Source: an uncultured Opitutaceae bacterium (lineage in GTDB: Bacteria; Verrucomicrobiota; Verrucomicrobiia; Opitutales; Opitutaceae). Taken from it: a stretch of DNA of 32,502 bases. Of this stretch, positions 1 to 8,137 are shown piece after piece (the first letter of the stretch is position 1; the number at the start of each line of letters is the position of its first letter). A model generated the notes under the pieces. It searched no databases. It worked only from the letters and a program-made list of their open reading frames with translations, and was not told the origin of the DNA. A program made the position numbers and the translations under genes. The stretch covers positions 1 through 32,502 of the forward strand of contig CAJBES010000180.1 of assembly GCA_903952145.1 (NCBI GenBank), written 5' to 3'.

Positions 1-205
1 AGTGCTGCATTCCGCCCTGACGTGGCCGGCACCAGCCCGCCCGCTTTCATCGCGGTTACTATCGCTGCCGTCATCACGGCGAAAACTTCTTCGCCCGCCT
101 CAAGCAATACCGCAGGGTCGCACCCGCTGCGACAAACTCGCTGCCTCCTTTCTGGTCTTCGTGCTCTTCGCTGCTGTGCTCGATTGGCTCACTCACGAGG
201 TTTGA
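1..205 (+). pseudogene. 3' remnant of an IS5-family transposase, degraded
   Basis: The last ~65 codons of a DDE transposase are readable once two lesions are allowed. In the frame starting at base 3 the translation contains FHRGYYRCRHHGENFFARLKQYRRVA (bases 45-122, read in two pieces), which matches the C-terminal block around the catalytic Glu of IS5/IS427-type transposases (family knowledge). A TGA stop lies at 18-20. Near 120-122 one base has been lost and the reading continues in the next frame as TRCDKLAASF and on to the TGA at 203-205, ending WLTHEV. The upstream part of the element is outside the window. The right terminal inverted repeat cannot be placed because the other end is not visible. 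The element is surely inactive; the exact IS group is a guess. Confidence 0.75.
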
Positions 206-248
206 ATACACGCCCTACTTTGGCTGGAAAGAAAATCATTCACGACGA

Positions 249-327
249 TAGGTTGTGACACGGTCTTGGGCTAACACTGGACAGTATGACACGGGGTGTG
301 ACAGGATGTCCGAAATCCTTGGGCTAA
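249..327. repeat. Short direct repeats in the gap upstream of dnaK
   Basis: Two exact copies of CTTGGGCTAA lie at 265-274 and 318-327. TGACACGG occurs at 256-263 and 287-294, with a shortened copy TGACAGG at 299-305. The stretch lies between the transposase remnant and the dnaK promoter region. It may be binding sites or insertion sequence debris; the sequence does not decide. Confidence 0.45.
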
Positions 328-373
328 GATGGTCATGAATGCCAGTTAATATTTCCTAAATAATTATACACCA

Positions 374-390
374 GCATTATAAAATAATGC
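374..390. promoter_or_regulatory. Perfect 7-bp palindrome upstream of dnaK, candidate operator
   Basis: GCATTAT, a 3-base centre AAA, and ATAATGC form a perfect inverted repeat ending 39 bases before the dnaK start. It lies in an AT-rich island (about 339-390) within otherwise GC-rich DNA and contains TATAAA-like sequence that could serve as a -10 element. A repressor site over the promoter is a reasonable inference. It is not CIRCE, whose half-sites (TTAGCACTC) are absent. Confidence 0.45.
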
Positions 391-429
391 ATGAATTGAG
401 GCACGAGCAATGCTCAGCGATAAGCAATT

Positions 430-2371
430 ATGAGCAAAATCTTGGGCATCGATCTGGGAACGACCAACTCATGCATGGCCATCATGGAAGGTGGCGAACC
501 GGTGGTTATCCCCAATGCAGAGGGCGCTCGCACCACTCCTTCGGTGGTCGCGTTTACCAAGGCAGGTGAGCGTCTGGTCGGGCAGGCCGCCAAACGGCAG
601 GCTGTCACCAACCCGCGCAATACGGTTTTTTCGTCCAAGCGTCTCATTGGCCGCAAGTTCTCCGAGATCAAAACCGAGGCTGCCAACATGCCGTTCAAGG
701 TCGTAGAGGGAAAGAATGGGGACGCCTACATCGAAGTGCAGTTCGGCGACAAGACCGAGCAGTTTGCACCGCAACAGATTTCGGCGTTTGTCCTCAGCAA
801 GCTGAAAACCGATGCCGAGGCCTACTTGGGTGAAAAAATCACCCAGGCGGTCATCACGGTTCCCGCCTATTTCAACGATTCCCAACGCCAGGCTACCAAG
901 GATGCCGGCAAGATTGCCGGCCTCGAAGTGCTCCGCATCATCAACGAACCGACTGCTGCTTCGCTCGCCTACGGTCTCGACAGGAAGAAGGACGAGAAGA
1001 TCGCGGTGTTCGACTTGGGTGGCGGCACGTTCGACGTGTCCGTGCTCGAAATCGGTGACGGCGTCTTTGAGGTTAAGGCCACCAATGGTGACACCCATCT
1101 TGGCGGCGACATCTGGGACGATGCCCTCATCGGTTGGCTCGTGGACACTTTCAAGAAAGAAAACGGCATCGACCTGCGCAAGGACCCGATGGCGCTCCAG
1201 CGCCTGAAGGAAGAAGCCGAGAAGGCCAAGATCGCCCTCTCCTCCACGCTGACCGTGGACATCAACCTGCCGTTCATCACGGCGGACGCCGCCGGGCCGA
1301 AGCACCTCAACGTGCAACTCACCCGGGCAAAAATGGAACAGATTTGCGACGCCCTTTTTGAGCGCTGCATCCAGCCGTTCAAGAATTGCATGAAGGATGC
1401 CGAGCTGACCAACGCCCAGATCGACGAACTCGTGCTGGTTGGCGGCATGACTCGCATGCCGAAGGTCGTGGAAATCGCCAAGAATCTTGGCGGCAAGCAG
1501 CCGCACCAAGGCGTAAATCCCGACGAGGTTGTCGCGGTCGGTGCGGCCGTGCAAGGCGGCGTCCTCAAGGGGGATATCCGTGACGTGCTGCTGCTTGACG
1601 TCACTCCGCTGACACTCGGCATCATGACGGCCGGTGACGTCGCGACACCGATGATTGCGCGCAACACCACCATCCCCTCCAAGAAGACGCAGATCTTCTC
1701 GACCTACAGCGACAGTCAGCCGTCCGTCGAAATCGTCGTCCTGCAGGGCGAGAGGCCGATGGCCCGCGACAACAAAACCCTCGGCACGTTCAAACTCGAC
1801 GGCATCCCCCCCCGCGCCGCGCGGCACGCCACAGATCGAGGTTACTTTTGACATCGACGCCAACGGTATTCTCCACGTCTCGGCCAAGGATCTCGGCACC
1901 GGCAAGGATCAAAAAATCACCATTCAGGGATCATCCGGTCTGTCCAAGGAGGAGGTCGAGCGGATGACCAAGGAAGCTGAACTGCATGCTGAGGAGGACA
2001 AGAAGCGCAAGGAATCCGTCGAGACCAAGAACCAGCTCGACACGACTATTTATCAGCTCGAGAAGACGCTCAAGGATGCGGGCGACAAGCTTCCCGCTGA
2101 CAAGAAGGCTAAGATCGAGACGGCCCTGACCGATGCGAAGAAAGAGCTCGAGAGCAACGACACCCCGCGCATGCAGGCCGCCTTGGAGAATCTTTCCAAG
2201 ATCGGGGCCGAGTTCTACGCCGAGGCCCAAGCCGCGGCGCAGGCGGCCGGTGCGACCGGTGCCGGCGAGAAAGGGGAGGCGGCGAGCGCTGGCCCCGGCA
2301 AGAAGACCGAAAAGAAGGCTGACGTCGTTGACGCCGACTTCGAGGTTGTGGACGAAGACAAGAAAAAATAA
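430..2371 (+). CDS. dnaK: Chaperone DnaK (Hsp70), interrupted by a +1 frameshift
   Basis: Hsp70 ATPase that binds unfolded polypeptides in the cytoplasm. The first frame runs from ATG 430 to 1851 and carries the phosphate-binding GIDLGTTNS at residues 6-14, the [13 protein letters not shown] block, the [10 protein letters not shown] motif and LVGGMTRMP. At 1806-1813 there is a run of eight C. Removing one C restores [22 protein letters not shown] and the substrate-binding domain, helical lid and acidic tail [13 protein letters not shown] in the next frame, up to TAA 2369-2371. The repaired protein is about 646 residues, normal for DnaK. Beside the shift, two usually invariant positions in the GIET-x-GG segment read Met and Asp (GIMTAGD, bases about 1618-1638). 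No Shine-Dalgarno precedes the start. Either a sequencing error in a homopolymer, or a decaying paralogue; groES and groEL follow on the same strand. Confidence 0.93.
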
Positions 2372-2471
2372 CTTTCGACCTTTTGCGCGTCCACCGGACA
2401 AATTCCGATCGGCGTGCTTGGTCTAAACCAAAAATCAGCAACTCATCATTCAACCCAAAACCCAACCACAT

Positions 2472-2768
2472 ATGGCTAACGTCAAAATCAAACCCATCGG
2501 TGATCGCGTGCTTGTGCAGCACATCGAGGAAAAAGAACAGGTCCGCGGCGGAATCATCATTCCCGACAGCGCCAAAGAAAAACCGCAGGAGGCCAAGGTC
2601 ATCGCCCTCGGCACCGGCAAAAAGGATGAAAACGGCAAAGTCATGCCCTTCGAAGTGAAGGTCGGCGACAAAGTTCTCATTTCTAAATACGGCGGCACCG
2701 AAGTGAAAATGGACGAACAAAAATTCACCCTTGTCCGCGAGGAAGACATTCTCGGCGTGATCGTCTGA
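2472..2768 (+). CDS. groES: Co-chaperonin GroES (Cpn10)
   Basis: Ten-kilodalton co-chaperonin, the heptameric lid of GroEL. The 98-residue protein has the standard length and begins [16 protein letters not shown]. The mobile loop with the hydrophobic tripeptide is visible in [20 protein letters not shown] (about residues 24-43), and the dome and C-terminal strand end EEDILGVIV, as in the family. The start is the only sensible ATG and sits behind an A/C-rich leader with no Shine-Dalgarno. It lies 100 bases after dnaK and 48 before groEL; no clear promoter or terminator is seen between dnaK and groES, so readthrough from dnaK is possible. Confidence 0.97.
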   Translation: MANVKIKPIGDRVLVQHIEEKEQVRGGIIIPDSAKEKPQEAKVIALGTGKKDENGKVMPFEVKVGDKVLISKYGGTEVKMDEQKFTLVREEDILGVIV

Positions 2769-2816
2769 GCCCGCCTTCCACAACCCTAGATCCTAAATTC
2801 CAACTAATTCATTACT

Positions 2817-4454
2817 ATGGCAGCCAAACAACTCCTCTTCGACGAGACCGCTCGTCAGAAAATCCTTCGCGGTGTCGAGATTCTCTCCCGTGCCGTCAAG
2901 GTCACGCTTGGGCCCAAGGGCCGCAATGTCGTGATCGACAAAAAATTCGGATCGCCGACCGTCACCAAGGACGGCGTCACCGTCGCCAAAGAAATCGAGC
3001 TTCCCGATCCCTACGAGAACATGGGCGCCCAGATGGTCAAGGAGGTCGCCTCCAAGACCAGTGACAGCGCGGGCGATGGCACCACCACCGCCACTTTGCT
3101 CGCCGAGGGCATCTACCGCGAGGGCCTGAAGAACGTCACCGCCGGGGCCAACCCGATCTACCTCAAGCGCGGCATCGACAAGGCCGTCGCGGCCGCCATC
3201 GCCGAACTCGCCCGCGTTTCCAAGAAGGTCAATGACCGCGAGGAAATCCGCCAGGTCGCCACTGTCTCCGCCAATTGGGACGAGACCATCGGCAACATCA
3301 TCGCCGACGCGATGGACAAGGTGGGCAAGGACGGCACCATCACCGTCGAGGAAGCCAAGTCCATCGAGACGAGCCTCGAAGTGGTCGAAGGCATGCAGTT
3401 CGACAAGGGCTACCTCTCGCCTTACTTTGTCACCAACGCCGAGAGCCAGGAAGTCGTCCTTGAGGACGCCCATGTGCTCATCCACGAAAAGAAGATCAGC
3501 AACCTGCAGGAGATGCTCCCGCTGTTGCAGACTGTCGCCAAGAGCGGCAAGCCCCTCCTCATCATTGCGGAAGAGGTCGAAGGCGAGGCCCTCGCAGCCC
3601 TTGTGGTGAACAAGATCCGCGGCACGCTCAATGTGTGCGCCGTCAAGGCCCCCGGCTTTGGCGACCGCCGCAAGGCGATGCTGGAGGACATTGCGATCCT
3701 CACCGGCGGCAAGTGCATCACCGAGGACCTCGGCCTCAAGCTGGAGAACCTCACCATTGCCGATCTCGGCAAGGCCAAGCGCATCACGGTGGACAAGGAA
3801 AACACCACGATCGTCGAAGGTGGCGGCAAGACCTCCGAAATCCAGGGCCGCGTCAAGCAGCTCCGCCGGCAGATCGACGAGACCACGTCCGACTATGATC
3901 GCGAGAAGCTCCAGGAACGCCTCGCCAAGCTCGCCGGTGGCATCGCCGTCATCAGTGTCGGTGCGTCCACCGAGGTGGAGATGAAGGAAAAGAAGGCCCG
4001 CGTCGAAGACGCCCTCCACGCCACGCGCGCCGCGGTCGAGGAAGGCATCGTCGCCGGCGGCGGCGTCGCCCTGCTCCGCACCATCAAAGCCATTGAAGCC
4101 CTCAAGCTCGAGGGTGACGAAGCCTTTGGTGCCCAGATCGTGCGTCGCTCCATCGAACACCCCATCCGTGTGCTCTGTGCCAATGCCGGTGTGGACGGTG
4201 GCGTCGTGGCCAAGGAAGTCCTCGCCGCCAAGGGCAACATTGGCTACAATGTTGCGACTGACAAATACGAGGATCTCGTGAAGGCCGGTGTGGTCGACCC
4301 GACGAAGGTCACCCGCACTGCGCTGCAAAACGCGGCTTCGATCGCCGGCCTGCTTCTCACTACCGAGTGCATCATCACCGATCTCCCGGAGAAGAAGGAA
4401 GCTCCGGCCGGCGGCGGTCACGGTGGCGGCGGCATGGGCGGCATGGACTACTGA
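2817..4454 (+). CDS. groEL: Chaperonin GroEL (Cpn60)
   Basis: ATP-driven folding chaperonin, two stacked heptamers capped by GroES. The 545-residue protein is the usual length. Visible family marks are [15 protein letters not shown] (residues about 30-44), the ATP-site motif [15 protein letters not shown], the apical-domain segment [31 protein letters not shown] and the closing Gly-Gly-Met-rich tail (GGGMGGMDY). No internal stops or shifts are seen, unlike dnaK. The leader before ATG lacks a Shine-Dalgarno and is A/T/C-rich. A strong terminator stands 30 bases downstream, so groES-groEL (perhaps with dnaK) form one transcription unit. Confidence 0.98.
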   Translation: MAAKQLLFDETARQKILRGVEILSRAVKVTLGPKGRNVVIDKKFGSPTVTKDGVTVAKEIELPDPYENMGAQMVKEVASKTSDSAGDGTTTATLLAEGIYREGLKNVTAGANPIYLKRGIDKAVAAAIAELARVSKKVNDREEIRQVATVSANWDETIGNIIADAMDKVGKDGTITVEEAKSIETSLEVVEGMQFDKGYLSPYFVTNAESQEVVLEDAHVLIHEKKISNLQEMLPLLQTVAKSGKPLLIIAEEVEGEALAALVVNKIRGTLNVCAVKAPGFGDRRKAMLEDIAILTGGKCITEDLGLKLENLTIADLGKAKRITVDKENTTIVEGGGKTSEIQGRVKQLRRQIDETTSDYDREKLQERLAKLAGGIAVISVGASTEVEMKEKKARVEDALHATRAAVEEGIVAGGGVALLRTIKAIEALKLEGDEAFGAQIVRRSIEHPIRVLCANAGVDGGVVAKEVLAAKGNIGYNVATDKYEDLVKAGVVDPTKVTRTALQNAASIAGLLLTTECIITDLPEKKEAPAGGGHGGGGMGGMDY

Positions 4455-4483
4455 GTCCACCCCAGCATTGCTGTAACAGTTTC

Positions 4484-4516
4484 AAGGCGCGCCCATTTGG
4501 GCGCGCCTTTTCTTTT
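4484..4516 (+). terminator. Rho-independent terminator of groESL
   Basis: Perfect 11-bp stem AAGGCGCGCCC (4484-4494) and GGGCGCGCCTT (4499-4509) with the 4-base loop ATTT, followed by TTTTCTTTT (4508-4516). It stands 30 bases after the groEL stop and is the clearest terminator in the window. Confidence 0.93.
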
Positions 4517-4619
4517 GCCCCGGCTTAAGCGGCGGAATCCGTTTCCTACTGCTTGAGGGGTTGGGCAAAAACCGGCTTGGAACCGGCCGCCTCCTCCCAA
4601 TACTGCACTTTGATCAACC

Positions 4620-5936
4620 ATGAACCTTGTGGAGCAAGTCAGAAAGGCCGGGGTGGTGGGCGCGGGTGGGGGCGGTTTTCCGACCCACGTCAAACTTGCC
4701 GCCAAGGCCGATACGGTGATCGCCAACGGTGCCGAATGTGAACCCCTGATGCACAAGGATGCCGCCCTCATGGAGAGTGAGGCGGCTACCGTGGTGCGGG
4801 GCATGCGACTTGCCATGGAGTCGGTTGGCGCCACGTCGGGCATCGTCGGCCTCAAGGCGAAGAACCGGCATGCGGTGGAGGCGGCGCAGGCGGCCTGTGC
4901 CGGGGGGCCGGTGCGCGTTCATCTGCTCGGCGACTACTATCCTGCCGGCGATGAATACGACCTCGTGTATGAAACCACTGGCCGGTTGATTCCCCCTGGG
5001 GGGATTCCCCTCCAGGTCGGGGCCGTGGTCTGCAACGTGGAGACATTCATCAACATCGCCGCTGCGGCCGAGGGTCGGGCGGTGACGCACAAAACCCTCA
5101 CCGTGGCCGGTGCCGTCCGCAGGCCCATGACCATCACGGTTCCGCTTGGCACCAGTCTGCGGGAGTGCATCGCGGCGGCCGGGGGTGCGACCGTGCCGGA
5201 CCCCGTCTTCTGCGTGGGGGGCATGATGATGGGCGAAACCGTGGAGGATTCCGACCGCCCGGTGACCAAGACCACCGGTGGCCTCATCGTGCTGCCGCGC
5301 ACCCATCGGATTATGGCGCGCAAGCTCAAGCCGGCCGCGGTGCAAAACACCATTGGCAAGTCTGCCTGCGACCAGTGCCGCTATTGCACGGAATACTGCC
5401 CGCGCTACCTGCTGGGCTACGCCGTCGAGCCCCACCAGGTCATGCGCAGCCTCGCGTTCACGGGCACGGGCAAAGCCCACTGGAACCAGCTGGCTTCGCT
5501 CTGCTGCGCTTGCGGCCTGTGCACGCTGTTTGCCTGTCCTGAGGAGCTGTTCCCCAAGGAGGCCTGCGACCAGTCCAAGGCTGAAATGAAACAGGGAGGC
5601 ATCAAATGGACCGGTCCGGCCACCGTCCGGCCGCACGCGATGCGCGACGGCCGGCGCGTGCCCATCAAGTCACTCATGCGCAAATTGCACATTGCCCAGT
5701 ACGATCATCCGGCTCCGCTGGAACCGGTGCTGCTGAGCCCCTCCACCCTGGTGCTGCAGCTCAAGCAAAGTGCCGGTGTGGCCGCGCAGGCCACAGTACG
5801 GACCGGCGAACGCGTGGCGGCCGGGCAACAGCTGGCCGCGGTGCCCGCAGCTTCCCTTGGGGCCGCCCTCCATGCGCCCTGTGATGCGACGGTGGCCGAA
5901 GTGACTGGCCGCGCCATCATCCTCAACCGCAACTAG
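4620..5936 (+). CDS. pduS: PduS-like / RnfC-like iron-sulfur flavoprotein
   Basis: Member of the RnfC/NqrA-like electron-transfer family, closest in layout to PduS, which in propanediol microcompartments carries electrons for cobalamin reduction. The 438-residue protein has the glycine-rich N-terminal nucleotide/FMN-binding motif GAGGGGFPTHVK (residues 14-25) followed by ANGAECEP, a central SLBB-type region (GAVRRPMTITVPLGTSL, about 164-180), and two 4Fe-4S clusters: C250, C253, C256, C260 and C295 or C296, C298, C301, C306. The C-terminus resembles a barrel-sandwich hybrid. It is followed 9 bases later by a PduT-like shell protein, the known PduS partner (family knowledge). No cobalamin, diol dehydratase or other microcompartment gene is near, so the physiological donor and acceptor are unknown. 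Confidence 0.88.
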   Translation: MNLVEQVRKAGVVGAGGGGFPTHVKLAAKADTVIANGAECEPLMHKDAALMESEAATVVRGMRLAMESVGATSGIVGLKAKNRHAVEAAQAACAGGPVRVHLLGDYYPAGDEYDLVYETTGRLIPPGGIPLQVGAVVCNVETFINIAAAAEGRAVTHKTLTVAGAVRRPMTITVPLGTSLRECIAAAGGATVPDPVFCVGGMMMGETVEDSDRPVTKTTGGLIVLPRTHRIMARKLKPAAVQNTIGKSACDQCRYCTEYCPRYLLGYAVEPHQVMRSLAFTGTGKAHWNQLASLCCACGLCTLFACPEELFPKEACDQSKAEMKQGGIKWTGPATVRPHAMRDGRRVPIKSLMRKLHIAQYDHPAPLEPVLLSPSTLVLQLKQSAGVAAQATVRTGERVAAGQQLAAVPAASLGAALHAPCDATVAEVTGRAIILNRN

Positions 5937-5945
5937 CCAACTGCC

Positions 5946-6497
5946 ATGAAAGAAAAATCCGTGGGCCTGATTGAACTCTCCAGCATCGCCGCCGGTTTTC
6001 TGGTCGCCGACACCATGCTGAAGGCTGGCGATGTGCGGCTGATGCTCTCGCGCTCCATCTGCTCAGGCAAATACATGGTGCTCATCTGTGGTGACACCGC
6101 GCCGGTTGCGAGTGCGGTGGCGGCGGGGGCGGTGGCGGCCAACGGCTGCCTGATCGACCATTTCGTCATCCCCAATATTCATCCCGATGTGATCACCGCC
6201 ATCGGACGCACCCAAAGCGACCCGCCGGAGGGTGCGCTCGGTATTCTTGAGTCCTTCAATGTGACGACCCTGATCCAGGCGGCGGATTGCGCAGTCAAAA
6301 GCGCGGAGGTGAAACTGCTCGAGGTCCGTCTCGCAATGGCGCTCGGCGGCAAGGCGTTTGTCACCATGACCGGCGAGATCTCCGCGGTTCAGGCCGCAGT
6401 GGCCGCTGGCCGGGATTTGATTGCGGAGTCGGGCACGCTGGTGAACGCCGTGGTCATCTCCCGACCGCATCCTGACATTTATCGCGAGATTGTCTGA
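5946..6497 (+). CDS. pduT: PduT-like tandem-BMC shell protein with Fe-S cysteine
   Basis: Bacterial microcompartment trimer protein made of two BMC domains. Domain one covers about residues 5-85 (VGLIELSSIAAGFLVADTMLKAGDV is its start) and domain two about 95-180 (GILESFNVTTLIQAADCAVKSAEV). C39, in SRSICSGK, sits where PduT of Salmonella holds the cysteine (Cys38) that ligates a 4Fe-4S cluster at the trimer axis (family knowledge), so an electron conduit through a shell is the likely role together with PduS. Length 183 residues is normal for PduT. The gene follows pduS by 9 bases and has no other shell gene beside it in this window. Confidence 0.9.
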   Translation: MKEKSVGLIELSSIAAGFLVADTMLKAGDVRLMLSRSICSGKYMVLICGDTAPVASAVAAGAVAANGCLIDHFVIPNIHPDVITAIGRTQSDPPEGALGILESFNVTTLIQAADCAVKSAEVKLLEVRLAMALGGKAFVTMTGEISAVQAAVAAGRDLIAESGTLVNAVVISRPHPDIYREIV

Positions 6498-6571
6498 ACA
6501 GCGCCGGTAGGGCGGGCGCCCGGGATCAGGTTTTTCTTCCGTTCTCCGGCCCGGCGGTGTTTTCTTGGGGC

Positions 6572-7351
6572 ATGGAAGTGATTTTCCTTGGAAGCGGCAC
6601 CTCGCAGGGCGTACCGATGATTGCCTGCGACTGCGCCGTCTGCAGTTCGACGGATCCCCGCAACCACCGCACCCGTGCCTCCATCCATGTGATCATGGAT
6701 GGCCTGCATGTGCAGGTGGATGCCGCGCCGGAGTTCCGGCTGCAATGCGTGGAGCAGGAAATCAAACGGATGGATTTTTTCATTCTCACGCACGGCCACG
6801 CCGACCACATCGCCGGGATGGATGATCTGCGGCGTTTTTGTGACCGGAAGGGTGGTGGGGCGCTGACGGTATATTCGACCGAGGAGGGACTGGGCCGCGT
6901 GCGCGCGATTTTCCCTTATGCCATTGCCGAGCGGCCAATCGCTATCGGCTACGCCGCCTTCAAGCTCTTGGCGATGCCGCCTTTTTTGGAACTGCCGCAG
7001 GGCACGATCCATGCCACCCTGCTGCCACATGGTGAACTGGACACCCTGGGTCTGATCTTCACCGAACGGAGCAGCGGGAGGAAGTTCGCCTATTATACCG
7101 ATAACAAGCGGCTGACCCACGAGGCGGTGATGCTGGCCAAGGATGCCGATGCCTTGGTACTCGATGGCTTGCGGCCGCTGCCGCACCCTTCGCACATGAG
7201 CATTCCTGAGGCGCTGGTGGTGGCGCAGGAGATCGGTGCAAAGCGAACTTGGTTGACTCACCTGACCCATCTTACCGACCACCCTGTCGCTGAGGCGGAA
7301 TTGCCTGCTGGATTCAAGTTCGCTTACGATGGGCTCAGGCTGACACTCTGA
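6572..7351 (+). CDS. Metallo-beta-lactamase-fold hydrolase, PhnP-like
   Basis: A 259-residue metal-dependent hydrolase. The protein starts MEVIFLGSGTSQGVP, the typical opening of PhnP-type phosphoribosyl cyclic phosphodiesterases; a GTG at 6557 would add five residues but the ATG fits the family better. C19, C21 and C24 match the PhnP structural zinc motif, and H74-G-H76-A-D78-H79 is the catalytic metal motif of the fold. Further His residues lie at HGE (about 153) and in the C-terminal WLTHLTHLTDH segment. PhnP cleaves 5-phosphoribosyl 1,2-cyclic phosphate in phosphonate breakdown (family knowledge), but no phn gene is seen here, so the substrate is open. It stands 74 bases after the pduT stop and may share its transcript. 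Confidence 0.82.
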   Translation: MEVIFLGSGTSQGVPMIACDCAVCSSTDPRNHRTRASIHVIMDGLHVQVDAAPEFRLQCVEQEIKRMDFFILTHGHADHIAGMDDLRRFCDRKGGGALTVYSTEEGLGRVRAIFPYAIAERPIAIGYAAFKLLAMPPFLELPQGTIHATLLPHGELDTLGLIFTERSSGRKFAYYTDNKRLTHEAVMLAKDADALVLDGLRPLPHPSHMSIPEALVVAQEIGAKRTWLTHLTHLTDHPVAEAELPAGFKFAYDGLRLTL

Positions 7352-7521
7352 GCTGGGGACTACCAGGCCGGTTGATCTGGGAATGTGTTACTTAGGTTGT
7401 GACATCGGATATAGGAGTCACTGCTGGTATGGCGCATCCAAGCATTTATTCGTGTGAAACAGATGGAAATAAAGGCTTGTTTAAATCCCACTAAAGTAAT
7501 GTAGATAGAAAAAGTAGACAA

Positions 7522-8115
7522 ATGAAACTCTCAAAAAAAGGCGAATATGCTCTCCGCTCCCTGATCAACCTCGGCATCGCTGCGGAAATGGGGCGGAGCT
7601 TGGTGCAGGTCTCCGAATTGGCGGAAAGCGAACAATTGCCGGTGAAGTTTCTGGAGCAAATCCTGCAGACATTGAGAGAGGCGGGTTGGCTTGAAAGCCA
7701 TCGTGGCAAGTTTGGCGGGTATCGTTTGGCCAAACCGGCCAAGTCCATCACGATCGGTGCGGTCGTGCGACTGATTGACGGTCCCCTCGCGCCTATCGGT
7801 TGCGTGAGTCTGACGGCCTACGAGAAATGCACCTGCCCCGATGAGACCCATTGCGGCTTACGCATGCTGATGCTCGACGTGCGCAACGCCATCGCCGGCA
7901 TACTCGACCGTTATACGCTGGCTGATGTCGTCGAAGTCACCCTCCGCAAACTCCGCCGCGATGGCCTTCCGCTCCCGTTCGGCGCCGATGCCGGAGGCGC
8001 ACCAATGCGTTTCTCAGCCCGGGTGGCACAGCAGCGCGCGCGGGCTGCCGGCAAATCGCGCCTCACCGAAGTCGAGGGGGCTGTGCACCAGTTGCTCGGC
8101 GACTACACGATATAA
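7522..8115 (+). CDS. Rrf2-family transcriptional regulator
   Basis: A 197-residue DNA-binding regulator. The N-terminus MKLSKKGEYALRSLINLG and the winged helix LPVKFLEQILQTLREAGWLESHRGKFGGYRLAK (about 39-71, with the RGxxGGY wing) are diagnostic of Rrf2. Four cysteines (C94, C103, C105, C111) fall in the region where IscR and NsrR bind iron-sulfur clusters, though the spacing C-x8-C-x-C-x5-C differs from IscR. The C-terminus is about 40 residues longer than compact Rrf2 proteins and is Arg/Ala-rich. It directly precedes a porin and an SsuABC-type importer on the same strand (22 bases to the porin start), so it probably controls them. CymR, another Rrf2 member, controls sulfur uptake in Bacillus, which makes a sulfur link plausible but not proven. 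Confidence 0.9.
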   Translation: MKLSKKGEYALRSLINLGIAAEMGRSLVQVSELAESEQLPVKFLEQILQTLREAGWLESHRGKFGGYRLAKPAKSITIGAVVRLIDGPLAPIGCVSLTAYEKCTCPDETHCGLRMLMLDVRNAIAGILDRYTLADVVEVTLRKLRRDGLPLPFGADAGGAPMRFSARVAQQRARAAGKSRLTEVEGAVHQLLGDYTI

Positions 8116-8137
8116 CAGTCCGTAACCACGCTACGTC

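Noticed and set aside
2-205. 67-codon frame as an intact small gene
   Set aside because: Its first half is out of frame with the transposase reading; only the last 27 codons belong to the IS5-type C-terminus.
360-430. CIRCE heat-shock element upstream of dnaK
   Set aside because: Half-sites TTAGCACTC and GAGTGCTAA are not present; only an unrelated AT-rich palindrome and a short GAGC-AAT-GCTC are seen.
469-1905. 478-codon open frame antisense to dnaK
   Set aside because: Antisense shadow; no recognisable domain, while the + strand encodes Hsp70.
2793-4460. 555-codon open frame antisense to groEL
   Set aside because: Its composition (Gly/Asp/Leu/Val-rich, no motifs) is that of a reverse-complement shadow of a GC-rich gene; groEL on the other strand is certain.
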